This document shows, piece after piece, positions 9,093-16,732 of a DNA stretch of 64,000 nt; within the stretch, counting starts at the first letter, position 1, and the number at the start of each line of letters is the position of its first letter. Below the pieces are notes generated by a model. It saw only the letters and a program-made list of their open reading frames with translations. It was not told the origin of the DNA and did not search any database. Source of the DNA: Pedobacter sp. ASV17. Its GTDB lineage: Bacteria; Bacteroidota; Bacteroidia; Sphingobacteriales; Sphingobacteriaceae. Both the position numbers and the translations under genes were made by a program. The stretch spans positions 1 through 64,000 of the forward strand of contig NZ_JAELTX010000007.1 of the NCBI RefSeq assembly GCF_016429065.1. The letters run 5' to 3'.

Positions 9093-9740
9093 TTAGAACA
9101 TAAAGCCTAAACCAACAGAAAATACTTTGTTTTTAACTTTAGTATCAAATCCTGAATTATCATTCATGATTTTACCTAAGCCTAAGCCGTATCCAGCGTG
9201 GATATTTAAGCCGTTACTTAATTGGTAACCAGCTAAGAAGTTTACACCAAAATCGAATCTTTTGAACTCGCCGTCATTAGAACCAAATGGCATATCTTCT
9301 TTAACACCTTCTGCTTTACCATTACCAGATAATGCATAAGCTGCGTAAGGACCAGCACCTACGAAGAATTTACCTGCACCAGCGTTAAAATTAGCCAAAA
9401 GGTTTACAGGAAGCTCCAAGTAAGACATATTGATGCTAGCAGATTCTGTCTCTACAGTTACTTCATCAGCACTAAATACGTCACCACCTGATTTAGTTCC
9501 TTTGCTCATAAAGGTTAAGCCTGGTTGTACAGAGAACATATTTGATACTTTAATATCAGCTACCGCACCTACATAAAAAGTTGTTTTAGCATCAGCACTT
9601 ACAGACATGCCCATAGCAGAAAAGCTTAAGTTAGGGAATGCAACACCTGCTTTAACTCCGAAAGAAACTGGTTTGTCTTGAGCGTTTGCTGCAACATTTA
9701 GACCTGCTGCCAACGTTAATAATAGAAGGATTTTTTTCAT
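9093..9740 (-). CDS. Small outer-membrane beta-barrel (porin-family) protein
   Basis: The 215-residue protein has a clear Sec signal peptide (MKKILLLLTLAAGLNVAANAQ). Alternating hydrophobic/polar beta strands rich in Gly and aromatic residues follow. It ends in Phe (VFSVGLGFMF), the terminal residue expected for outer-membrane barrel insertion. It fits the PorT/OmpW-like outer membrane beta-barrel domain family of Bacteroidota, and no ligand or enzymatic role can be read. It is the first of four such barrels within 5 kb; its own terminator is just downstream, so it is probably monocistronic. Confidence 0.8.
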   Translation of the reverse strand: MKKILLLLTLAAGLNVAANAQDKPVSFGVKAGVAFPNLSFSAMGMSVSADAKTTFYVGAVADIKVSNMFSVQPGLTFMSKGTKSGGDVFSADEVTVETESASINMSYLELPVNLLANFNAGAGKFFVGAGPYAAYALSGNGKAEGVKEDMPFGSNDGEFKRFDFGVNFLAGYQLSNGLNIHAGYGLGLGKIMNDNSGFDTKVKNKVFSVGLGFMF

Positions 9741-9801
9741 TTTGTTTTTTTGATTATTTGATTGTTAATTAATGAATTACAAAACTAATAATTTAGTCAA
9801 T

Positions 9802-9828
9802 AAAAAACCCCAACAATGTGGGGTTTTT
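9802..9828 (-). terminator. Terminator after the 9854-11413 lipoprotein gene
   Basis: AAAAAACCCCA, a short loop and TGGGGTTTTT form a compact stem with A/T flanks, 25 bases beyond the minus-strand stop. Confidence 0.8.
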
Positions 9829-9853
9829 AAAACTTTTTTGTTTTTACTAATTT

Positions 9854-11413
9854 CTAGAACACTCTTCGAGGTTCAACACTTATAGATAATATGTTTCCAG
9901 TAGTTATTTCTCTGGTGAGATAATTACTACCTGATGTACCTATAATAACGGGTTGATCGAAACTCAAAGTAGCTTCCCCTAAGAAATCAGAAGTCAAAGT
10001 TGTTTTCACAGCATAGGTGCGTTTCTCTGTCGTTGTAGCACTGGCACCAAACTTCAGACCTAATTTAGCTATGGCATTAAAAGAAGGCTCAAAGCTAAAA
10101 TTTCCAGCATAAGTAGTAGTATTTTCAAAACTATTGGTAACCTCTTGTGCATTATCGATTTCATAAAAAATAAATTTCCAAGCTGTTCCATAGTTCTCCA
10201 AATCCCAAGGAAGCAATTCCACATTAGGATTAAATTCTTTTGGTATCACAGAAGATAACTCATATACGTCTAAATAATAAGGCTTCATATATATACGCCT
10301 AACATACCTATATTGGAGATCAAACAAATCTCTTGGATTAACACTAATTATTTTTACAAGTTCATTTCCTAAACCATTTTTAGAATTTATTAGAACTGTA
10401 ATTCTAAATTCAAAATTGCCATCATACCACCCTGGATTTCTTTGCCCACTTTGACCAGGCCAACGCCCTTGCCCATAACCATTTATTGGTTTTGGATCTC
10501 CATCTTGATCTGCAATCATCCCTAGAGCATTTGGGGTTAAAAATTTAAAAGAGGTAATAAACTCGCTATAATTATTTCTAAACTTACCGTTAGGGTTAGT
10601 CGGAGTTAGACCATAATAAACATGATCGCGATGCCATTCCACACCTGAATTATAAGCATCTATATTAATCTGGTCTATAGCATTTGGGTTGCCAGGTCCA
10701 GCGGCTTCCCTATTAACGACTTTCCCCGTAACAGGAGTTTTAGTTCCATCAAACGCAGCATCAATAAATTCAAAAGATAGATTATTTGCTCCGTTGTCAA
10801 GTGTAGTTGTCGAGGCTAAAGTTCGTTTTTCTGATTTATTTTTAGGCCTTACCCGTTCATTCTGTTTTACCACCAAAACTGCAAAACCTGGAAGTTCATT
10901 TGGCTTTAATACAATCTCTTGCTCACTGGTGTAAAGACTGATCGTGTTCTTCTCATCCAAATTAGCAATGGCTACCGACGGGATTTCACTAGCTGTATTC
11001 CAAGTCTCTGGATTAAAATTAGGAAGTGTAGGTACAAATAGGGTTAAGGTAGGCAGATGATTTTCAATTTTTAACAATTCTGCTTCCGTAGTAAATTTTA
11101 AAAGCTTTGTTCGTAAAGTTTCGCCTTTGTTAATCTCTTTGTCCCTAACTAACTGATAAAGCACATCATAATCATTATCAAACTGCTTTAAAGCTTCTTC
11201 TTTAATAAAAGCTCTTAAGTCAGGGTCTGATTTTAATGCTTGTACCAAAATTTTAGCAAAAGAAGCCTCTAATTGAGTTTGCTCGGATCTTGCTTTTGTT
11301 TGAGTAGGTAAATCTTTTTCTAAAGATTGCTTTTTACAGCTCGAAAAGATTGTTAACGAAGCACAAAATAGTGCTAACGCAAACATAGGTTTGCGCACCA
11401 ATTGGTTTTTCAT
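9854..11413 (-). CDS. Large SPII lipoprotein of unknown function
   Basis: The 519-residue protein has a signal peptide ending in the lipobox TIFSSC (Cys near residue 26), so it should be lipid-anchored in the envelope. Residues 45-110 are predicted helical and charged (ALKSDPDLRAFIKEEALKQFDNDYDVLYQLV). The remainder is beta-rich with many aromatic residues; VEWHRDHVYYG and GYGQGRWPGQSGQRNPGWYDG near 255-330 stand out. I do not recognise the family. Similar N-terminal helical segments occur in other Bacteroidota lipoproteins (recollection, not a search). It sits between two small barrel genes, each with its own terminator, so shared function is not implied. Confidence 0.6.
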   Translation of the reverse strand: MKNQLVRKPMFALALFCASLTIFSSCKKQSLEKDLPTQTKARSEQTQLEASFAKILVQALKSDPDLRAFIKEEALKQFDNDYDVLYQLVRDKEINKGETLRTKLLKFTTEAELLKIENHLPTLTLFVPTLPNFNPETWNTASEIPSVAIANLDEKNTISLYTSEQEIVLKPNELPGFAVLVVKQNERVRPKNKSEKRTLASTTTLDNGANNLSFEFIDAAFDGTKTPVTGKVVNREAAGPGNPNAIDQINIDAYNSGVEWHRDHVYYGLTPTNPNGKFRNNYSEFITSFKFLTPNALGMIADQDGDPKPINGYGQGRWPGQSGQRNPGWYDGNFEFRITVLINSKNGLGNELVKIISVNPRDLFDLQYRYVRRIYMKPYYLDVYELSSVIPKEFNPNVELLPWDLENYGTAWKFIFYEIDNAQEVTNSFENTTTYAGNFSFEPSFNAIAKLGLKFGASATTTEKRTYAVKTTLTSDFLGEATLSFDQPVIIGTSGSNYLTREITTGNILSISVEPRRVF

Positions 11414-11442
11414 AGTATTTGATTAGATAGTTAGATAGAAAG

Positions 11443-11470
11443 TATAAGAGGGTCTTTAAACCCTCTTATT
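11443..11470 (-). terminator. Terminator after the 11491-12027 barrel gene
   Basis: ATAAGAGGGT and ACCCTCTTAT form a 10-bp near-perfect stem around a TTTAAA-type loop, about 20 bases past the stop on the minus strand. Confidence 0.75.
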
Positions 11471-11490
11471 TAATTTAAGTGAATTATATA

Positions 11491-12027
11491 TTATAATCCA
11501 AAGTTCAATGCTGCTCTCACTCCAATGAAAGATAATGTCCCGTTATTTGACCATCCTTCATAACGAGCACCTAAATCGATAGCCATTTTATCCGCTACAG
11601 GAAACTCAACTCCTAAACTAGGTGCATAAACAAAAGCAGTGCTTCCTCCTTTTTCAGTTGAAAATGAAGCACCTAATTGGCCTTGTGCGTAAAAGTTTTC
11701 AGCTAAAAAATATCTAACACCTGCTTTTACTGGAACTGAACCATAGCTAGGTTGTTTATAAGTAAGCCCCATAACAGTAACTTCTTTTCCTGAAAAAGTT
11801 AAATAACCTGCTTCACCAACAAAATTTAATTTGCTAGCAATTGGTGCTTGAAAGTTTAAAGACCCACCTACACCAAACTTGTAAGCGTCTCCAGCATCTC
11901 CCATTGGAAAAGCGAAATCAGCACCAACACCAATTTTTGAACCACCCATTGCAGGGTCTTTTTTCTGTGCATTAGCAGCTAGACCTAATCCAGCTACAAG
12001 GGCTAATGATAATAATAGTTTTTTCAT
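11491..12027 (-). CDS. Small outer-membrane beta-barrel protein
   Basis: The 178-residue protein has a signal peptide MKKLLLSLALVAGLGLAANAQ and a ~155-residue barrel of alternating strands. These include GVGADFAFPMGD, KAGVRYFLAENFYAQGQLGASF and IDLGARYEGWS. It ends LNFGL. Strand content and length suggest an eight-stranded OmpW/OmpX-like barrel, with function unknown. It closely resembles the neighbour at 12163-12705 in strand order, notably the DLGARYEGWSNNG versus DFGLRYESWANSG motif near the C-terminus. The two look like paralogues from local duplication. A terminator follows at 11443-11470. Confidence 0.75.
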   Translation of the reverse strand: MKKLLLSLALVAGLGLAANAQKKDPAMGGSKIGVGADFAFPMGDAGDAYKFGVGGSLNFQAPIASKLNFVGEAGYLTFSGKEVTVMGLTYKQPSYGSVPVKAGVRYFLAENFYAQGQLGASFSTEKGGSTAFVYAPSLGVEFPVADKMAIDLGARYEGWSNNGTLSFIGVRAALNFGL

Positions 12028-12162
12028 ACTACGTAATTTAAATTTGTGTATTAATTAATAATTGCCTCAATAGACACAACAACTACGCCAATAGTTACAA
12101 CAATACTTCAAAAAAATTACAAACAATTGTAAAACAAGCTATTATTTTTAACAATTCCTTAA

Positions 12163-12705
12163 TTAAAGACCAAACACGTAACCTAACTTTAATCCAATAA
12201 AGCCGAAACTTGTAGTTTTTAAATTAGCATTGCTGCGATAACCGGAGTTAGCCCAAGATTCGTATCTCAAACCAAAATCTATTTTATTGTTGGCACTTCC
12301 AGTTTTAAAACGGGTGCCAAAACCTGGCGACCAAATGAATGAAGTTTTGGAGAAACCACTTCTATAAAAGGCAGCCCCCGCTTGTGCTTCTACATAAAAA
12401 TCGGGGCTTGGATAATATTTAAACCCTAGTTTGGTGGGAATGGCTTCAATATTGGGTACCCTACTGCCGAAATATTTTTTACCAATAAAAAGGTTATAGC
12501 CTCCGCTTGCGGTAATGGCATGTTTATCTGTGATCTCATACTCAGCTTTTAACGATCCGCCAAAACCAATACCGCTAATGCTTGAAGCGTTACCTGTAGG
12601 AAAGTTGATTTCGGGAAATAGACCTAAGCTAACTTGTTGAGATTGTGCTTTAAATACTGATGAAAGGCTAATTAAAAATACGAACGTAAAAACTTTTCTG
12701 ATCAT
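12163..12705 (-). CDS. Small outer-membrane beta-barrel protein, translationally coupled to gldA
   Basis: The 180-residue protein has a signal peptide MIRKVFTFVFLISLSSVFKAQ followed by a barrel with strands such as LGLFPEINFPTGN, FYVEAQAGAAFYRSG and IDFGLRYESWANSG. It ends GYVFGL. Its ATG overlaps the TGA of the upstream gldA gene by four bases (ATGA), so it should be co-transcribed and coupled to it. It resembles the barrel at 11491-12027. Whether it takes part in gliding or secretion is unknown, but the overlap makes it a candidate accessory of the GldAFG transporter (inference). Confidence 0.75.
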   Translation of the reverse strand: MIRKVFTFVFLISLSSVFKAQSQQVSLGLFPEINFPTGNASSISGIGFGGSLKAEYEITDKHAITASGGYNLFIGKKYFGSRVPNIEAIPTKLGFKYYPSPDFYVEAQAGAAFYRSGFSKTSFIWSPGFGTRFKTGSANNKIDFGLRYESWANSGYRSNANLKTTSFGFIGLKLGYVFGL

Positions 12706-13418
12706 GTTGTGGATAGGGTTAGCTGTTTAAATATCTGTTCCAAAGTTTTGTTTTGATGTGCTTTTTTTAATTCATCAATACTCGAATTGGCCACCAAAAC
12801 ACCTTTGTTAATGATAATGACATCATCGCAAATGGCTTCAACTTCCTGCATGATATGTGTGGAGATGATGACTGTTCGATCTTTACCCAAATTTTTGATC
12901 AGGGTTCTGATATCCGATAGCTGATTGGGGTCTAAACCCGAAGTAGGCTCATCTAAAATAAGTACTTGTGGCTGGTGGATAATGGCCTGCGCCAAACCTA
13001 CCCTTTGTTTGTAGCCTTTAGATAGCATTCCGATTTTTTTATGCTGCTCTTGTGTTAAGCCTACCTGCTGTATCACTTCTTCTACCCTCTTGGTAATGTC
13101 GCTTAGTCCGTAAGTTTGGGCCACGAAGCTCAAAAACTCACGTACATACATATCTAAGTACAAAGGTGTATTCTCGGGCAGGTAACCAATTTGTTTTTTT
13201 ACCTCCAAAGGTCCAACCTGTATGTCTTTCCCTTCAATTTCGGCATTGCCCGAAGTAGGCTGCAAATAACCCGTTAGCATTTTCATGGTAGTGGATTTAC
13301 CCGCACCATTAGGTCCCAAAAAACCTAATATACGTCCGGGTTTTGCTTCAAAACTGATTTGATGCACGGCCTTTTGCTGGCCATAATGCTTGGAAAGATT
13401 TTTTACTGAAATACTCAC
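12702..13418 (-). CDS. gldA: Gliding-motility ABC transporter ATP-binding subunit GldA
   Basis: The ATPase domain is complete: Walker A GPNGAGKST near residues 36-44, Q-loop QIGYLPENTPLY near 82-93, ABC signature LSKGYKQR near 131-138, Walker B VLILDEPTSGLD near 152-163 and switch His STHIMQEV near 187-194. The signature reads LSKGY rather than LSGGQ, as in GldA/CcmA-type ATPases. I place the start at the GTG at 13418; a TTG at 13424 is the alternative. At about 238 residues it lacks part of the C-terminal extension I recall for Flavobacterium GldA. It should power GldF/GldG (6535-8990). Its TGA overlaps the next barrel gene. Confidence 0.88.
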   Translation of the reverse strand: MSISVKNLSKHYGQQKAVHQISFEAKPGRILGFLGPNGAGKSTTMKMLTGYLQPTSGNAEIEGKDIQVGPLEVKKQIGYLPENTPLYLDMYVREFLSFVAQTYGLSDITKRVEEVIQQVGLTQEQHKKIGMLSKGYKQRVGLAQAIIHQPQVLILDEPTSGLDPNQLSDIRTLIKNLGKDRTVIISTHIMQEVEAICDDVIIINKGVLVANSSIDELKKAHQNKTLEQIFKQLTLSTT

Positions 13419-13446
13419 GACCAAATATGCGAATTATTTCAGGCAT

Positions 13447-13472
13447 AAAAAAAGATACCCGCTGGGGTATCT
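13447..13472 (-). terminator. Terminator after the 13497-14078 barrel gene
   Basis: AAAAAAAGATACCC, a short loop and GGGGTATCTCTCTCTT form a stem 25 bases beyond the minus-strand stop, just upstream of gldA. Confidence 0.75.
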
Positions 13473-13496
13473 CTCTCTTAAAATTGCCAATGATGG

Positions 13497-14078
13497 CTAT
13501 TGAAAATCTTTTTTTACTTTTCGAGCTGTTTTTTCACCTGGAAGAAAAATCTGGAAACCAACTCCCAAATTTAAATTGTGCGCATAGGCACTACTACCGA
13601 AGCCTAACACGCCATTATATTTAAGTAAGGTTTCCAATCCAATACTTTTGGTAACGAAATAGGTAAAACCAGGACCAAAGCTAAAACCCAAGCCGTTGGT
13701 AGAACCTCCCGCAGCTAAATTTCTTCCAGAAACACCCACGGTTGCTTCACCAAAAAAACGAGTATGCTTAGCCAATTGATCCGCGCCTTCTGAGCCATAA
13801 TAACGTCCTAGTGCTCCAATACCATAATTAATAGTGGTTCCAAGTCCTTTTCCAGGGGCCTCCAGCCCAAAAGAAACATCGCCACCTAAAGCTAAGCCAT
13901 CTTCAATAAACCAAGCGGCTTTTGGGTTGATGGTTAAACTGAACGCATTGGGTTTATCTAAAGCAAAATTAATGTTAGATAGGTTGGCTCCTACCATCAC
14001 ATCTCCTTTAGAAATTTGTGCTTTTGCAGCAAAAGTTAGCAGTGCTATTGCTGATAATGTAATAAATAGTTTTTTCAT
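13497..14078 (-). CDS. Outer-membrane beta-barrel (porin-like) protein
   Basis: The 193-residue protein has a signal peptide MKKLFITLSAIALLTFAAKAQ. Gly-rich beta strands follow, including GDVMVGANLSNINF, GLGFSFGPGFTYFVTKSIGLETLLKYNG and LNLGVGFQIFL. The final barrel strand ends about 15 residues before the C-terminus, leaving a basic tail GEKTARKVKKDFQ. This is unusual because most barrels end on an aromatic residue. The terminal residues FQ may still permit assembly. The family is the generic PorT-like/OMP_b-brl domain and no specific ligand can be read. It is the fourth small barrel in this 5-kb block. Confidence 0.72.
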   Translation of the reverse strand: MKKLFITLSAIALLTFAAKAQISKGDVMVGANLSNINFALDKPNAFSLTINPKAAWFIEDGLALGGDVSFGLEAPGKGLGTTINYGIGALGRYYGSEGADQLAKHTRFFGEATVGVSGRNLAAGGSTNGLGFSFGPGFTYFVTKSIGLETLLKYNGVLGFGSSAYAHNLNLGVGFQIFLPGEKTARKVKKDFQ

Positions 14079-14261
14079 AATGTAATGTATTTAAAGGGTT
14101 TAATAATAAGCTTAAATAGGTACTGGCAGATTAAACGATCGATATGAGCGTAAAAATAAACGAGATAGAACTCAAGAGGAATAGCAAATGTAGAGGATAA
14201 TTATCTTCGAACAAATGGCAGCCGTTTAAAATTACTTATTAAGCACTATCTGTTATTGATG

Positions 14262-15176
14262 TTATTTAATATTTGGGAGCTTAAGGCTTTTTTCTTTCCG
14301 ATAAGCATCCAATTGTTCTCCCGCCAATGCAAGTTCATCAGTAGAAAGCACATCAGCACCGTTGGCAACTAAGCGATGAAAGACTTTTTTCTCTTTGTTT
14401 GCTTTTGCGCTCCTATCCAAGTTACCCATGGTTCCTAAAATGGTATTGATCCCTTTATCATGCAAATATTGATAGAGGCTTTGCTCTGGTTCAGCAACAC
14501 CTACAAAAGCAATAATCTTATCATTAGGTACGCCCATTTTATTTAAACGCTCCAAATCTTCAGGACTTTTTACGGTTGCAGAAATCATCAAATCAGGCGC
14601 AAGTTGGTGTACTTCGGCAGCTTGGTTAGCATTATAGGTGATGATGATGGAGTTTGTTTCCGACTTGGTTTTACGAACCGCAGCGATGATCTTTTTGTAG
14701 GGAACGCCTCGTTTGATATCAATGGTAAACAACACTTTATTCTTCCCCCAGCGAAGTACTTCTTCTAACGTTGGGATTTTGAAATTGGTAAGTGTACCTT
14801 CATCATCTTTCAAGTTCAGTTTCTTTAATTCGGCATAAGTTTGATCGCCAATTAAACCTTTTCCGTTGGAGGTCCTATCCAACCGATCATCATGCATAAT
14901 AACCAAGGCCGAATCTTTACTTAGGGCGACATCAAACTCAATGATTACAGGCTGGTAAGTCGTGGCGTTTTCAAATGTTTCGATGGCATTTTCGGGAAAA
15001 CCGGGCATTGGGCCTCCACGATGCGCACTTAGCAAAGGGTATACCGCTGTTTTTCGATTCAGAAAGTCGTGAAATTCTTTTGCCGTTTTAAAGGAAATAT
15101 AATGATGTGGCTTTGGAGCGATGCAAGCAAAGCTCAAAAGGGCAACAGCCAGTAATAACAATGGTATTTTTTTCAC
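14262..15176 (-). CDS. Glycerophosphodiester phosphodiesterase family protein
   Basis: This TIM-barrel enzyme (about 304 residues from the GTG at 15176; a TTG at 15200 is the alternative) hydrolyses glycerophosphodiesters to glycerol-3-phosphate and an alcohol. The HRG motif (SAHRGG, near residue 52) and EFDVALSKDSALVIMHDDRLDRTSNG near 85-110 supply the catalytic His pair and metal-binding Glu/Asp. The N-terminus is a signal segment with a Cys (LLSFAC) that could be a weak lipobox, so it is exported or lipid-anchored. It is followed by no clear terminator. Its closest neighbour upstream is a patatin-like lipase on the same strand, which hints at phospholipid turnover (inference). Confidence 0.87.
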   Translation of the reverse strand: MKKIPLLLLAVALLSFACIAPKPHHYISFKTAKEFHDFLNRKTAVYPLLSAHRGGPMPGFPENAIETFENATTYQPVIIEFDVALSKDSALVIMHDDRLDRTSNGKGLIGDQTYAELKKLNLKDDEGTLTNFKIPTLEEVLRWGKNKVLFTIDIKRGVPYKKIIAAVRKTKSETNSIIITYNANQAAEVHQLAPDLMISATVKSPEDLERLNKMGVPNDKIIAFVGVAEPEQSLYQYLHDKGINTILGTMGNLDRSAKANKEKKVFHRLVANGADVLSTDELALAGEQLDAYRKEKSLKLPNIK

Positions 15177-15249
15177 CTGATTATTTTTTTGTTGGCACAA
15201 ATTTAGGTTTTTGTGCTGATTTAATTGACACTACCACACGAGTTAGATT

Positions 15250-16299
15250 TTACCTTTTCAAAAAATTCCAAACGGAATCATCATCTTTTTCTTTTTTATC
15301 TTCCAGAAGACCTGCCACAATTTGATCTAGCAGCTCTTCGTTTTCGCTAACTAACTTGTCTCCCAACGATACGATTTTTTGAATATTGGAAACGGAAGCA
15401 GCATCCATGGCTGGATCAATGGAAGAGAGATTACTGGGTTCTATCCTGATATAGTTACTAGATTTCTTCACCGAGTGAAACAATTGCTTTAAAAAATAAT
15501 CGGTACTCTCTGCGGAACTACTACTCATAATATCAACCAGTGCTGGACCTATAGAAATAGCTTTCTTCTTCTTAAAATCTTCGTAATTGTAAGAGATTTT
15601 AGAAAGCCCGGTGCCAAGTGATAGCGTCCAAATATCATCTATTTTGTAGGTATTATAACTTTTGATGACCTCCAACATTGCTGATAGTGCCGGATTGTGT
15701 GCAAATACGCCTCCATCAACCAAAGGGTAACGCGTTTTTGCAAGGGAGAAAATTTCAGCAACGGAGAAATAAGTGGGGGCTGCCGAAGTAGCACGGCACA
15801 CATCTTTGATATAAAAATCTCTTGAGTCGCCATGAGAAATCGCTTTTTGCTGACGAAATAAATGGTTTTTCCGCAGTTCGATATTATAAGCTGTAATGAT
15901 GCATGGCCGTATTAATTCGCTTAGTTTCCGATTGCCAAAGTAGCTTTTCAAAACTTTTTCTAAAACAGTATCGTCGTACAGTTCACTTAGCAATCCGAAC
16001 TTACTTAAAAACCGCCGCCACTTACTAGCCGTAAAAATCTCGACCCCATGATCAAGATAAATATCCAACGCTTGTTTAGCTGTATATTTTTGTTTGGTAT
16101 GTAACTCATCGTCAGGACACAACAAAATAGACAGTAAAATACCGCCCGTACTTGTACCTGCAAAAAAATCAAAATAGTCAGTTAAATGGGCATCAGGATT
16201 TTTTGTTTCCCGTTGAATTTTCTCTTCCAAGGCAACCAAAATCATGCCTGGGATAATCCCACGAATACCACCGCCATCTATTGAAAGTATTCTTTTCAT
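15250..16299 (-). CDS. Patatin-like phospholipase
   Basis: The 349-residue patatin-fold acyl hydrolase has all catalytic elements: oxyanion loop DGGGIRG (residues 8-14), nucleophile motif GTSTGG with Ser50, and the catalytic Asp of VDGGVF (Asp195). There is no signal peptide or membrane helix, so it should act in the cytosol or on the inner face of the membrane. Patatins release fatty acids from phospholipids. The layout resembles cytosolic patatin-like proteins, including CapV effectors, but no cyclic-nucleotide synthase is nearby. It therefore looks like a stand-alone lipase. The C-terminal ~40 residues are charged and helical. A glycerophosphodiesterase gene follows on the same strand. Confidence 0.9.
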   Translation of the reverse strand: MKRILSIDGGGIRGIIPGMILVALEEKIQRETKNPDAHLTDYFDFFAGTSTGGILLSILLCPDDELHTKQKYTAKQALDIYLDHGVEIFTASKWRRFLSKFGLLSELYDDTVLEKVLKSYFGNRKLSELIRPCIITAYNIELRKNHLFRQQKAISHGDSRDFYIKDVCRATSAAPTYFSVAEIFSLAKTRYPLVDGGVFAHNPALSAMLEVIKSYNTYKIDDIWTLSLGTGLSKISYNYEDFKKKKAISIGPALVDIMSSSSAESTDYFLKQLFHSVKKSSNYIRIEPSNLSSIDPAMDAASVSNIQKIVSLGDKLVSENEELLDQIVAGLLEDKKEKDDDSVWNFLKR

Positions 16300-16732
16300 T
16301 ATTTATCTCGGTTTGTAGACGACCGAAAATAGTGAAAAATCTGCAGTTATGTTAAGCGCTGTATTATTCATTTAATTTTTAACATCACCTGTTCGTCACT
16401 TAAGAGGTAAGCATAGCGACGGGACCGCGCAACAGCTACGCGGCAAATCTAATACCATGAAGCTTAATTTAGCTCTTCAAAATCAAATCGTTAGACTTCT
16501 CCTCCTTCGATCGTCGAAATGATGAGAAGGAGCTATTAAATGTTGCCAAACGAGAGGCAGTAACTGCCATAAACCTGAACGTAGTGGAAAGCCCGCAGGG
16601 AGCGTTAGCGAACGAGGACTTGCAACGTAGTGCAGGACTTTAGTAACCGAAGCGTGATGGAATTGCTTTTCCGAACATTTTAAAGCACTTATCTTATAAC
16701 TTTTAACTTTTAACTTTTAACTTTGGCTCACT
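16300..16732. other. Non-coding gap with GC-richer dispersed-repeat-like block
   Basis: I see no credible gene in this 433-base gap. Bases about 16400-16460 and 16550-16670 are clearly richer in G and C than the flanks. They contain repeated AGCG/GAACG-type words (aaagcccgcagggagcg, gttagcgaacgaggact, aacgtagtgcaggact). They look like one of the dispersed intergenic elements of Pedobacter-type genomes (recollection). Three direct copies of a TTTTAAC word (16701-16722) precede the glycyl-tRNA synthetase gene. Confidence 0.5.
16718..16725 (+). promoter_or_regulatory. Candidate -7 element (TAACTTTG) for glyS
   Basis: TAACTTTG matches TAnnTTTG and lies only 8 bases before the ATG, which would give an almost leaderless message. 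It is part of a short TTTTAAC repeat tract, so the match may be fortuitous. Confidence 0.35.

Noticed and set aside
15250-16299. CBASS (CapV) antiviral system
   Set aside because: No cyclic-oligonucleotide synthase or Cap accessory gene lies within the flanks; the neighbours are glyS and a GDPD.
16300-16732. tRNA or rRNA fragment in the GC-richer gap
   Set aside because: I could find no cloverleaf, TTCRA loop or conserved rRNA stretch.
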